Below, piece after piece: positions 1 through 10,348 of a DNA stretch of 64,000 nucleotides; position 1 is the stretch's first letter; every line of letters starts with the position of its first letter. This DNA is from Leptobrachium leishanense. Lineage: Eukaryota; Chordata; Amphibia; Anura; Megophryidae. The position numbers and the translations under genes are program-made. Under the pieces are notes generated by a model that saw only the letters and a list, made by a program, of their open reading frames with translations, was not told the DNA's origin and did not search any database. The stretch lies in NCBI GenBank assembly GCA_009667805.1, contig CM019066.1, positions 330,060,119-330,124,118 of the forward strand, read 5' to 3'.

Positions 1-1495
1 CAGTGTGTACTCTGCTTACACCTATAGGATACAGTGTGTACTCTGCTTACACCTATAGGATACAGTGTGTACTCTGCTTACACCTATAGGATACAGTGTG
101 TGTACATTGTGACACCCATAGGATACAGTGTGTGTACATTGTAACACCCATAGGATACAGTGTGTGTACATTGTAACACCCATAGGATACAGTGTGTGTA
201 CATTGTAACACCCATAGGATACAGTGTGTGTACATTGTAACACCCATAGGATACAGTGTGTGTACATTGTAACACCCATAGGATACAGTGTGTGTACATT
301 GTAACACCCATAGGATACAGTGTGTGTACATTGTAACACCCATAGGATACAGTGTGTGTACATTGTAACACCCATAGGATACAGTGTGTGTACATTGTAA
401 CACCCATAGGATACAGTGTGTGTACATTGTGACACCCATAGGATACAGTGTGTGTACATTGTGACACCCATAGGATACAGTGTGTGTACATTGTGACACC
501 CATAGGATACAGTGTGTGTACATTGTAACACCCATAGGATACAGTGTGTGTACATTGTAACACCCATAGGATACAGTGTGTGTACATTGTAACACCCATA
601 GGATACAGTGTGTGTACATTGTAACACCATAGGATACAGTGTGTGTACATTGTAACACCCATAGGATACAGTGTGTGTACATTGTAACACCCATAGGATA
701 CAGTGTGTGTACATTGTAACACCCATAGGATACAGTGTGTGTACATTGTAACACCCATAGGATACAGTGTGTGTACATTGTAACACCCATAGGATACAGT
801 GTGTGTACTCTGCTTACACCCATAGGATACAGTGTGTGTACTCTGCTTACACCCATAGGATACAGTGTGTGTACTCTGCTTACACCCATAGGATACAGTG
901 TGTGTACTCTGCTTACACCCATAGGATACAGTGTGTGTACATTGTAACACCCATAGGATACAGTGTGTGTACATTGTAACACCCATAGGATACAGTGTGT
1001 GTACATTGTACACACCATAGGATACAGTGTGTGTACATTGTAACACCCATAGGATACAGTGTGTGTACATTGTAACACCCATAGGATACAGTGTGTGTAC
1101 ATTGTAACACCCATAGGATACAGTGTGTGTACATTGTAACACCCATAGGATACAGTGTGTGTACATTGTAACACCCATAGGATACAGTGTGTGTACATTG
1201 TAACACCCATAGATACCAGTGTGTGTACATTGTATACACCCATAGGATACAGTGTGTGTACATTGTAACACCCATAGGATACAGTGTGTGTACATTGTAA
1301 CACCCATAGGATACAGTGTGTGTACATTGTAACACCCATAGGATACAGTGTGTGTACTCTGCTTACACCCATAGGATACAGTGTGTGTACATTGTAACAC
1401 CCATAGGATGCAATGTGCACCCTGTTTACACCTATAGGATGCAGTGAATACATTACAACACCCACAGGGTGCAGTGCGTACTTTTTTGCCCCTGT
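1..1495. repeat. 32-bp minisatellite array, cut by the window start
   Basis: About 46 head-to-tail copies of a 31-33 bp unit whose core reads ACAGTGTGTGTACATTGTAA followed by CACCCATAGGAT. A second unit type has CTCTGCTTACAC in place of CATTGTAACAC; it occurs at the left edge and again at about 800-920 and 1350. The last two or three units (1410-1495) are degenerate, which marks the true right edge. Because 32 is not a multiple of 3 and the unit lacks stops in several frames, long open frames appear on both strands. They are artefacts of the period. The array probably continues to the left of the window. Confidence 0.97.
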
Positions 1496-1665
1496 AAGGA
1501 GATTTCGTCTTTGGTCCAAGCCGTTTTTTATTTTAATGTCACTATCAGTTTTCTTCCACTCACCTCCTCTAAGATATTAAATCTCTCCTCTGCTCCTCGC
1601 CTGATGTATAAGCTGTGAGGCTCCAAATTTTATGTCATCATAGTCATTATAGACATTATGTCCTT

Positions 1666-2697
1666 TAGCCCTCCGCTCTATTCTCCCCCCCTGCTCTATT
1701 CTCCCCCTGCTCTATTCTCCCCCTGCTCTATTCTCCCCCTGCTCTATTCTCCCCCTGCTCTATTCTCCCCCTGCTCTATTCTCCCCCTGCTCTATTCCCC
1801 CCTGCTCTATTCCCCCCCTGCTCTATTCCCCCCCTGCTCTATTCCCCCCCTGCTCTACATTCCCCCCCTGCTCTATTCCCCCTGCTCTATTCCCCCCTGC
1901 TCTATTCCCCCCCCTGCTCTATTCCCCCCTGCTCTATTCCCCCCTGCTCTATTCCCCCCCTGCTTATTCCCCCTGCTCTATTTCCCCCCCTGCTCTATTC
2001 CCCCTGCTCTAATTCCCCCCTGCTCTACTTCCCCCCTGCTCTATTCCCCCCTGCTCTATTCCCCCCTGCCTCTATTCCCCCCTGCTCTATTCCCCCCTGC
2101 TCTATTCCCCCTGCTCTATTCCCCCCCTGCTCTATTCCCCCTCTGCTCTATTCCCCCCCTGCTTTATTCCCCCCCTGCTCTATTCCCCCCCTGCTTTATT
2201 CCCCCCCTGCTCTATTCCCCCCTGCTCTATTCCCCCCCTGCTCTATTCCCCCCTGCTCTATTCCCCCCTGCTCTATTCCCCCCTGCTCTATTCCCCCCTG
2301 CTCTATTCCCCCACCTGCTCTATTCCCCCCCGCTGCTATTCCCCCCCTGCTCTATTCCCCCCTGCTCTATTCCCCCCCTGCTCTATTCCCCCCCTGCTCT
2401 ATTCCCCCCTGCTCTATTCCCCCCCTGCTCTATTCCCCCCCCTGCTCTATTCCCCCCTGCTCTATTCCCCCCTGCTCTATTCCCCCCCTGCTCTATTCCC
2501 CCTGCTCTATTCCCCCCTGCTCTATTCCCCCTGCTCTATTCCCCCCCTGCTCTATTCCCCCCCCTGCTCTATTCCCCCCCTGCTCTATTCCCCCCCTGCT
2601 CTATTCCCCCCCTGCTCTATTCCCCCCCTGCTCTATTCCCCCCCGTGCTCTATTCCCCCCCCTGCTCTATTCCCCCCCTGCTCTATTCCCCCCCTCC
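1666..2697. repeat. C-rich 14-16 bp minisatellite
   Basis: About 68 copies of a unit of the form CCCCCCTGCTCTATT, with the C run varying from 4 to 8. The plus strand is almost pure pyrimidine and the minus strand carries G runs every 15 bases. The 378-codon open frame across it (a proline/leucine/serine repeat) has no support as a protein: the frame changes with each C-run length variant, and no conserved domain is visible. The array starts and ends abruptly in ordinary sequence. Confidence 0.95.
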
Positions 2698-3330
2698 TTT
2701 TGTGATTGAACAGATAACGCTCTGGGACTCGTGCCACGTTCACTTGTGTTACGTGTTCCTGGCATCAGATCAGGGACAATTAATTGTGCGATGAGGAATG
2801 CGCCCCAGTATTTGTGCTGTTATTAACCTTACTGAATCTTAAGTAAGCGTGCTACAGGGGTAAAGAACGAGCCCGCTGAGCTGTAACAGTTATTACAGGT
2901 GGGCTGCATGTGTTTGGTCATAGTTTGACCCACCCGTGACACAAAAGGTTGCATCAAGCCCTCGAGAGACCAGCTCCCACATACGAAGTACACAAATAAA
3001 TAATGACTGGGTATCAGTCTTCCGTCATTAGCAGATTTAATGGAAAAAGAATTGACAATGTTTCGGCCCTACATGAGATTGACGTGCATCACTTTGGGCT
3101 TGGGGTACATGGGCCTGGAAATGTATTTGGTAGGAGCAGGCTCATGTTCCATATTATTTCCCTGCCCTCTCTTGTGTTTAAGTGCCTGTAGGGTGCAGGG
3201 TGTTTGTGTAATCTGTGCTTTTTTATGAATAATGTTGTCTGGTTGAGTCGTTTTGTTAATCTGCTTTGTCAGGCAAACACTGCCCCGTTATCTGCTGTTT
3301 TAGACTGTAATCTTGTTTACCATCCATGGC
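2698..3330. other. Unassigned sequence
   Basis: No exon, RNA gene or recognisable transposon was seen. Short open frames at 3003-3228 overlap in two frames and resemble no known protein. Confidence 0.5.
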
Positions 3331-3334
3331 TGTA

Positions 3335-3709
3335 ATTGTCCTGTCTTGTCTAGGAATGTTGAGCAAATGATTGTCCCAAATGCTGTGACGAAGAAGTAAC
3401 ATCAGAAACCCTCACAACATTTTTTTTAAGGGAGGTTTTGTATATGTATATAACCGATGTTTGACCGCATAAATATCTGTGCCTGTCCCCAATAAATCCA
3501 GTTCCATTTTGACCCTGAAAACCTCCATATCTACAGTCTAGTCTTATTTCTGGGGGATGCAATCAAGCTCTCTAAGAGTCACGGTCCTTAAGCTTCGTCT
3601 AAGGTCTGGAGGAAGGCACGAGAGTCTGCTGGGGAGAACGCGGGGGCAGGTCCGGCAAGAAAGCGGCATTGACAGATGTGACCCGGTCGAGGTACTGAGA
3701 TCTGTTACA
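3335..3709 (+). repeat. LTR-like repeat, possibly a solo LTR
   Basis: This stretch has an AATAAA signal (about 3492) and ends in TGTTACA (3703-3709). It is related, in inverse orientation, to 29196-29890: shared blocks include AGGAATGTTGAG, the run around AAGGGAGGTTTTG, CTTAAGCTTCGTCTAAGG or its complement, and the ACAGATCTC terminus. Two diverged copies with a polyadenylation signal and a CA-type end suggest an LTR of an old retroelement. No gag, pol or env coding sequence was seen beside it. The left edge is uncertain. Confidence 0.4.
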
Positions 3710-4094
3710 ATGAGTCTTTTCCAAGCCTTGAGAAACCTTGCCAATTAATTTTCCAATAAATCTGCCGTGTATATTTCTACAGAGCTGTGGCAGATCCCCG
3801 ACCCATGGATGGCTTGCGTTTCGTGATTGGACAAAAGAGTCTAACCACCTTATTCAAAATCGCCCAATGAAAATATTTTGAATTTCATGCAGAGTTTACA
3901 CAAAACCTTAGGGCGGGATTGGCTGAACTAATCCAGCCAATATTTTAGCTAAACCACTCACCCCATCCTACAGGGATTGGCAGTAAATCTCTGATACATA
4001 CGTGTAATCTAGTGCCCACCATGTGCCCCCTCATCCTTATTGGTGTGTGTTGAAAAAGGCGCTTGTGATGAGCTCTGATGGGTGCACAGTGTAT

Positions 4095-4366
4095 CCAGGA
4101 ATACTAGAATGCCTTTTACAGAGTATTCTTGTTATCTAAAATAGTACAATATCTGGTCTTTGAGTAAAGGAACCCTTCTTTTTAGAAGTGGTGTCATATG
4201 TGAAGGAACCGTGTGAACGAAAAAGCTCTTTATGTAAAGGAACCCCGCAACGTAGTAACTGCACTTTACATAAAGTAATACTGTGATCTAATATGCTCTT
4301 TTATATAAAGGAACCTTGCAATCTCTGCACTTTACACAAAGTAACACTGTGATCTAATATGGTACA
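4095..4366. repeat. Diverged tandem repeat, left part
   Basis: Two to three imperfect units of about 85 bp recur, built from phrases such as TATAAAGGAACCTTGCAATCT, CTGCACTTTACACAAAGTAA and ACTGTGATCTAATATG. The same phrases resume at 5990-6146 and, more weakly, at 8470-8500, so one ancestral array appears to have been split by the Tc1-type element and the LINE. Confidence 0.65.
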
Positions 4367-4369
4367 ATA

Positions 4370-5989
4370 TACATTTGTGTTCAAAATTATTCAACCCCCA
4401 ATGCTGTAAAGGGTTTTAGGGAATTTAGTGTACATTTGTAATTGTATTCAGAATGAAATCCTACAAGGACTTTTTAAAGAACCATATGCAACTAAAATGA
4501 CATCAATTGGTTTTGTAATACAGTAGTAAATGTTTCTTTTGTGAATTCTTCATTGACACAATTATTCAACCCCTTAAAGACTACCACTCTGAAGAACAGA
4601 GGTTCATTCAAGTGTTTTCAATCAGGTATTGAAAACACCTGTGGATGTCACGGAGCAGCAATAAAGCATAATAAGCACCAATTAGGCAGCTTTAAAATGA
4701 CTGTGATACTCAGCTCCTTCTAGACATTTACTGGTGTGGTTGCAAACATGGTGAAGTCAAGAGAATGGTCCAGGAAGACAAGAGAAGAGGTGATTACTCT
4801 TCACAGGCAGGGCAATGGCTATAAGAAGATTGCAAAGATGTTAAACATACCAAGAGAGACCATAGGAAGCATCATTTGCAAATTCAAGGCAAAGGGCACT
4901 GTTGAAACGCTACCTGGTCGTGGCAGAAAGAAGATGCTGACTTCGACTGCTGTGCGCTACCTGAAGCGTAGAGTGGAGAAAAGTCCCCGTGTGACTGCTG
5001 AGGAACTGAGAAAAGATTTGTCAGATGTGGGTACTGAAGTTTCAGCTCAGACAATACGGCGCACACTGCGTAATGAAGGCCTCCATGCCAGAACTCCCAG
5101 GCGCACCCCCTTGCTGTCTCCAAAGAATAAGAAGAGTCGACTGCAGTATGCCAAAAGTCATGTGGACAAACCACAGAAGTTTTGGGATAGTGTTCTGTGG
5201 ACTGATGAAACAAAATTAGAACTGTTTGGGCCCATGGATCAACGCTATGTTTGGAGGAGGAAGAACAAGGCCTATGAAGAAAAGAACACCTTGCCTACTG
5301 TGAAGCATGGCGGGGGTCAATCATGCTTTGGGGCTGTTTTGCTTCTGCAGGTACAGGGAAGCTTCAGCGTGTGCAAGGTACCATGAATTCTCTTCAGTAC
5401 CAGGAGATATTGGATGACAATGTGATGCAGTCCGTCACAAACCTGAGGCTTGGGAGACGTTGGACCTTTCAACAGGACAATGATCCCAAGCATACCTCCA
5501 AGTCCACTAGAGCATGGTTGCAGATTAAAGGCTGGAACATTTTGGAGTGGCCATCGCAGTCACCTGACTTAAATCCGATTGAGAACCTCTGGTGGGACTT
5601 AAAGAAAGCAGTTGCAGTGCGCAAGCCTAAGAATGTGACTGAACTGGAGGCTTTTGCCCATGACCAATGGGCGACGATACCCGTAGATCGCTGCAAGACA
5701 CTTGTGTCAAGCTATGCTTCACGTTTAAAAGCTGTTATAACTGTAAAAGGATGTTGTACTAAGTACTAAGATTGAATGTCACTTGGGGGTTGAATAAAAC
5801 TGATAATGATGTGAGCACAGAAAAGACATTTGTGGTTATTTCATTATAAATGTTATGTTATATTTGTCTGATCTACACGTGCCTCTTTGATTTAATTGTA
5901 AGCAAGATGACTGATTGATCAAAATCAATGTCAAACTGGCCAAAACACTCAATTTCAGTGGGGGTTGAATAATTTTGAACACAACTGTA
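4370..5989 (+). mobile_element. Tc1/mariner-family DNA transposon
   Basis: A complete element flanked by TA at 4370-4371 and 5988-5989. The two ends form terminal inverted repeats of about 30 bp that differ at two positions and end in the shared block TTCAAAATTATTCAACCCCC. Between them lies one transposase gene broken by a single-base frameshift. The TIRs are short, unlike the roughly 200-bp TIRs of Sleeping Beauty-type elements. The element sits inside the 85-bp tandem repeat. Confidence 0.95.
4748..5769 (+). pseudogene. Tc1-type transposase, one frameshift
   Basis: The gene starts at the ATG at 4748 (MVKSREWS), giving about 340 codons, normal for Tc1 transposases. The N-terminal half holds the paired helix-turn-helix DNA-binding region (IAKMLNIPRETIGSII, then a GRGRKK-type GRPR-like hinge). 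The catalytic domain has WTDETK (first Asp), QQDNDPKH (second Asp) and NPIENLWWDL (Glu). The second Asp and the Glu are separated by exactly 34 residues, the DD34E signature. The frame breaks in the G run at 5312-5316, just after the glycine-rich VKHGGG box; one G appears to be missing, and the frame continues from about 5319 to the stop at 5769. No other lesion was seen, so the copy died recently or the base is a sequencing error. Confidence 0.93.
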
Positions 5990-6146
5990 TGCTTTAGAGT
6001 GAAGGAACCCAGCGATCTATGCATGGAGGAATATCTGTCCTTTACATGAAGGAATGGTGGGATCTAATATGCTTTAATCACAAGGAACCCTGCGAACCTT
6101 GGCAGAGTAACTGCCTTTTACACAAAGTAACCCTGTGATATGGAAA
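5990..6146. repeat. Diverged tandem repeat, right part
   Basis: The same AAGGAACCCTGCGA and AAAGTAACCCTGTGAT phrases as 4095-4366 continue directly after the Tc1-type element. This shows the transposon entered a pre-existing array. Confidence 0.6.
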
Positions 6147-6147
6147 T

Positions 6148-6396
6148 GCTAGAACAATTAATTTATTTATAAAGGATTTTACCAGGAAGGATACATTGAG
6201 ATTTCTCTCGTTTTCAAGTATGTCCTGGGTTCAAGAACATTGAATTGTTACAGAAATACAAAGTAATAAAATGCAAGATATGAAAAGAAAAAGCAACAGG
6301 ACAAATATACAGATTAACAGAAAATATAGTCGCTATGTTACATGTTTACAGGTGCATTCTGTATCGAGGTATGTTAATAGAGATCGCGTAAGTGAC
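6148..6396 (-). mobile_element. LINE 3' end, family A (first part of a split copy)
   Basis: On the minus strand this is the 3' end of a non-LTR retrotransposon whose longer copy lies at 46512-48010. The terminal block (GATTTTACCAGGAAGGATAC on the plus strand, beside ATTTATTTATAAAG) recurs at 10683, 45640-45735, 46512 and 62056. The copy stops at a TTAA and resumes at 7563 after a 1.16-kb insertion. Confidence 0.9.
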
Positions 6397-6400
6397 TTAA

Positions 6401-7558
6401 CCACTTGGCTGCGGAGAACGCACTCAGCGTGTCCTGCCAAGTGCTTCACCTGTGCAATGGACGCGTTGAACGCATCCATTCACAGGAGGCAGCAATCGGC
6501 CGGGATTCCGGCCGATTGCCGAGCCCCCCCCCCCCGGTGTGGGCTGACATCTTGGATGTCAGCCCGGCACTCCAGGACCCCGGTGGGACCAATAGATCTC
6601 ATCGCGCTAACGCGATGACATCTATTTCAGGCGCCCCCCCCCCATGAGTGCGGTGGAGGTGCCTGAAAGGGAGGGGGGAGGTCCTTTGGACCTCTCTCCC
6701 TCCCGATCGCCGGGGCCAGCGATTTTAAAGGCAGGCATCGTTTGGAAGGGCACAGGCCTTTAACCCCTTGGGGGCCGGATCACGATTCGGCGCCGGATCG
6801 TGATCCTTGCCCGGAGCTGGCGGACATCTTGGATGTCAGCCAAGCTTTTGGGATCTCCTCCTGACGACTGGCATCATCTTGCATTGCAGTTTTAGAGTTA
6901 ACCCCTAGCTGCCACCAATGGTGGAGATGGGGGGTTCCAATGAACCCATCTCCTGATCCATGGCAGCTAGGGGTTAATATTTGTTATCGTTGGATCAGCC
7001 AGAGCATGGCCTTTCCAACGAAACCAAACATGACCATCTTAAAAGTTACTGAAAAAAAATATTTAAAAAAAAAAAAGAAGCTTTTTTTTTATTTTTTTTG
7101 TTTTGTTAATGCAGCAATATTGTTCCCATTTCAATTATAATGTGAACAATGATGCTGCACTAACGATCTTTGTATGGGGTGCGTTTGTTAAAATCACGTG
7201 ATTTTTTTCCCCCAAAAAAATTTAATGAGTCCCCATTTCTAATTTTTTTTAACAAGCGCAACCCATAGAAAATATAACCGCAAACGCTCGCATGTTAAAA
7301 TGTGAAAAAAAAAAAAAACTTTACAAGTTGTAAATTATTGAAAATTAAAATTTTATTGCATTTTGTGTTATAATATACAGACAGGACATGACGTATACAT
7401 ATAATAATGATATATTATGAATCTGCTGGAAAGAACGATATATAATATGTCTGGGTCATATAATAAAATAAGGCTTCAAAACGCGTTTAAACATGATGAG
7501 CGAAACCGGTAAAAATTAGCTCAGCACACAGGCGTGAAATGCCTCAGCAGCGAAAGGG
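6401..7558. mobile_element. piggyBac-like non-autonomous element (TTAA duplication)
   Basis: The element is bounded by TTAA at 6397-6400 and 7559-7562. It begins CCACTTGGCTGCGG and ends GCAGCGAAAGGG, which are imperfect inverted termini. Comparison with the LINE copy at 46768, which reads straight through AGTGACTTAAGACTGG, shows the empty site. No transposase was found. The interior is GC-rich on the left, with several small palindromes, and AT-rich on the right. TTAA duplication with CC/GG ends is typical of piggyBac-superfamily elements (known); the assignment is inference. Confidence 0.8.
6902..6973. repeat. Small hairpin flanked by TTAA
   Basis: Inverted arms CCCCTAGCTGCCA and TGGCAGCTAGGGG are each preceded or followed by TTAA (6898-6901 and 6974-6977). 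Inside the larger piggyBac-like element it looks like a second, 72-bp TTAA-flanked unit or an internal pair of former termini. Confidence 0.6.
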
Positions 7559-7562
7559 TTAA

Positions 7563-8435
7563 TACTGGGGCAAGATTTGATGGCGTCTGGGAGGTTATTC
7601 CATAATTGTGGCGCTCTGTAGGAAAATGAGGCTTGAGCCACTTTCTTTTTGTATTGTGGTATTGCAAGTAAGGTGCAGGTCCTGGATCGGAGGTTATAGG
7701 ATGAGGGAACTGCTAGGGGAAGCAGCCTATTCAGGTAGGTTGGTAGCTTCCCAGAAAATCTCTTAAACACCAGGTTGGAAAGGTGACGGGTGCGTCTGGA
7801 TTCCAGCGACGGCCAGTTTAGCTCTTTTAACATGTCACAGTGGTGGGTCATGTAGTTACATTGTAGCACAAAGTGGCAGAATGAGTTCTAAAATGTAGTA
7901 AGTTTATGAAGGTGTGTTTGCAGGGCAGCTGCATACACTACATCTTCGTATTCAATAGCCAGCATGAGCATTTGTTGTACAATCTGCTTTCTTACCGTGG
8001 GGTTCAGGCAGGATTTGTTTCTGTACAGGGCACCTAGTTTGGGGTAAAGTTTAGATGAGAGTTTTTCGATGTGGGGCCAAAGGATAGACTTGGGTTTAAC
8101 CACATACCTAGATATTTGAGAGAAGTGACTGTGGTCAGCGTGTCATTTGATTATGTCCTGACACATAGATGGGGTGTTTGCAATTTATGTAGTTTAGGAT
8201 TTGTTCCAAAGAGCATCGTGACCGTTTTGTCAATATTTAGAAAAAGTTTATCTTTGATCCACTTTTCTACCTCTGTGAATTGTTCTTGCAGCACGGCCTC
8301 CAGCTGCGGGAGATCTGGTTTGCTGGTATAGATTACGGTGTCGTCTGCGTACATGTGTACAGTTGAGGCTTTGCAGACCTTGAACTTCCCTGGACTTTTC
8401 TGAATGGTGAATATTTGCTCTTTAAATGGAGGCAC
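7563..8435 (-). pseudogene. LINE family A reverse transcriptase remnant (second part)
   Basis: Minus-strand coding remnant of the same LINE. It keeps the reverse transcriptase active-site region (MYADDTVIYTSKPDLPQLEA, at about 8360-8300), the thumb-like region and the conserved C-terminal tail (SYNLRSRTC, SFSYRAPQLWNNLPDAIKS at about 7650-7570). Frames are broken at about 7880 and 8110. The family belongs to the CR1/L2/Rex1-type group of non-LTR elements, judged from the YADD box and the C-terminal RAPQLWNNLP motif. Confidence 0.88.
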
Positions 8436-8649
8436 CCAGCGGTTTCAGGAATGGCAGAATATTTTTTCCCATGGAGGAACCCTGTGATTACTGACTGACA
8501 TAAACAATGAGTGCGTGGCGTACCTGATCAGGGAGAGCCCCGTCCTGGCCTGTGGAAAGACCTGATGCCGCAGCGATGAGGTCCGCCCAGCTTCAAAACG
8601 GCAACAAAAAGATCACGGCGTGCAACACCGGTCATAAAATCCAACGGAT
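8436..8649. other. Unassigned spacer
   Basis: Short stretch between the LINE and the Penelope-like element. About 8470-8500 faintly resembles the 85-bp tandem repeat (GGAGGAACCCTGTGATTA). Nothing else is recognised. Confidence 0.4.
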
Positions 8650-8938
8650 TAGTCTTGATTAAAGAAGTGCAGCAGAAAAATACAATGTTTTGGTCCTATC
8701 GGACCTTAATCATGTATAAACATACACACATGACATAGGTATAGCCAATATATGCATCAATCTAAAGTGCAACAAGCTGATAGGGATGGGAATTAATTAT
8801 CCCTACAATTAATCAATTTACCCCCTTATGCTTTCACATAAAGCGACCCTATAGCCCGGAACATGTACAATGCAGAAAAAAAAGCGTAATGCATAAAGAC
8901 AAAATATAAGGATACAAAATCACCTAAAAAAAAAATCA

Positions 8939-9327
8939 ATGGAACCGCTATCGATTAAACGACAGATTATAGGGAACAAAACCTGTGGTACATTTCCCTG
9001 TTTAAATTGCAGTTGTTGCAACGCCATTATACGTGGAGACAGCATTCCTCCGCACCTTTTTAGTGGCCAAAAATTCAATATACGGGTGTTTTTCACATGC
9101 GATACCATCTATGTTGTCTAGGTCTTAAATGCCCTCGCGGTCTTTTATATTTAGGTGAGATGACAAAGATTAGCGAGCGGATCACCCAGCAGAAGTCTGC
9201 TATACGTACTGGTAAGTTTGATCTTCCAGTTCTGGAACATTTTTTGAAGGAACACCACACTGTGTTCCAATTACGGTTTCAAGTAGTGGATTGGGTTCCA
9301 CCACTACGCAGGGAGGAGATCGGTTAA
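8939..9327 (+). pseudogene. Penelope-like GIY-YIG endonuclease domain, frameshifted
   Basis: The frame from 8939 gives a cysteine-rich stretch (GTFPCLNCSCCNAII) and then CDTIYVV. A frameshift near 9115 passes to LKCPRGLLYLGEMTKISERI (the GIY-YIG-like LLYLG core with the downstream arginine), then QQKSAIRTG and VVDWVPPLRR. Cys-rich knuckle, GIY-YIG-like core and H/Q-KSAIR is the order seen in Penelope-like endonucleases. The frame runs into the MITE at 9328 and the original reading continues after it (FEEKRK...LWIHK at about 9757-9796). Confidence 0.85.
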
Positions 9328-9752
9328 GGCTAGGGTCAGACTGAGGCAGTGCGAACGCGCGTTCTGGCGCACTTAATCACGGCCGTGCTAGCAGCAGATG
9401 ACGGGCAATGACGGCCAATATACGAAGTACGGTCGCACAAAAGTCCGGCTGCGCAACGCAAGTGGAAAATGAACGCATTTTTTCGAGAACGTTAAACCAC
9501 TAGTACTGACGTACAGAGTGCGCTGCGTCCGCTAGCGGCGTGTGTGCGTGAATTAGAGACATCAGACGCTGCTAATGTCCGGCCAACATAACGTCCAGAT
9601 GCAAGAAGTGTTTTATTGATGATCCGTACAAAATCACGGATGAAACTGCGCATAGTATGACCGCTATTGCGTATTCCGTGAAAAAATACGTCCATTCTTC
9701 GAACGCACATTTTCACGGACAACGTGAAAAATGCGTTAGTCTGACCCTAGCC
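9328..9752. mobile_element. Harbinger-type MITE with TAA duplication
   Basis: Termini GGCTAGGGTCAGACT and AGTCTGACCCTAGCC are exact inverted repeats, flanked by TAA at 9325-9327 and 9753-9755. The interior is CpG-rich and has no coding capacity. A 3-bp TWA duplication and GG...CC ends fit PIF/Harbinger (known family traits). Related copies are at 42687-43001 and 63772-64000. Confidence 0.85.
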
Positions 9753-9796
9753 TAAAGCCTTCGAAGAAAAAAGGAAAACTGTGGATCCATAAATTG

Positions 9797-10348
9797 CGAG
9801 TCCCTTCACTGGCTCCCCATCCACTGGAGAATTAAGTTCAAAATCCTTATCCTTACCTACAAAACCCTCACTAACTCAGCTCCCCACTACCTGTCCTCAC
9901 TAATCACCAAATACACCCCAGCCCGCTCCCTAAGGTCAAACAGTGACCTGCGCCTAGCTTCTCCCCGCATCACCTCTTCCCATGATAGACTGCAGGATTT
10001 CTCACGCGCAGCCCCCACTCTCTGGAACGCTCTCCCTCGTACTGTCAGACTTTCCCCTAACTTCTCTTCCTTCAAACGCTCCCTTAAAACATTCCTATTT
10101 AGGGAAGCCTACCACCCAACTCACTGACGCAACCATCAATCACTCTCACCTTACACTCACTCCTCTCCTCCTGTTTCCAACCCCAACCCTCCTAGATTGT
10201 GAGTTCCTACGGGAATAGGGCCCTCCTCTCCTCCTGTACTCTTTGTCAAATGTTGTTCAATGTATTGTAACCCTGTCTATACTGTGCCTATTGTACAGCG
10301 CTGTGGAATATGCTGGCGCTTTATAAATAAAGAATAATAATAATAATA
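9797..10348 (+). mobile_element. L2-type LINE 3' end inserted in the Penelope-like element
   Basis: This encodes the conserved C-terminal LINE segment (LHWLPIHWRIKFKILILTYK; then SRAAPTLWNALP; then SFKRSLKTFLFREAY), followed by a 3' tail TGGCGCTTTATAAATAAA and a TAA microsatellite. The 6-bp sequence AAATTG is present on both sides (9791-9796 and 10349-10354), giving a target duplication. The interrupted Penelope frame (WIHKL, then DTL and stop) is restored if the insert is ignored. Confidence 0.85.

Noticed and set aside
1..1495. CRISPR-like array
   Set aside because: The units are contiguous with no unique spacers, and the rest of the window is clearly vertebrate.
22..1519. Open frames of 254, 438 and 488 codons on the minus strand
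   Set aside because: They exist only because the 32-bp tandem unit has no stop codon in several frames. The repeated peptides show no domain.
1658..2794. 378-codon proline/leucine-rich frame
   Set aside because: It lies in the C-rich minisatellite, and C-run length changes shift the frame at almost every unit. There is no upstream or downstream exon context.
3335..3709. Intact endogenous retrovirus
   Set aside because: Only an LTR-like stretch is present. No gag, pol or env coding sequence lies within several kilobases of either copy.
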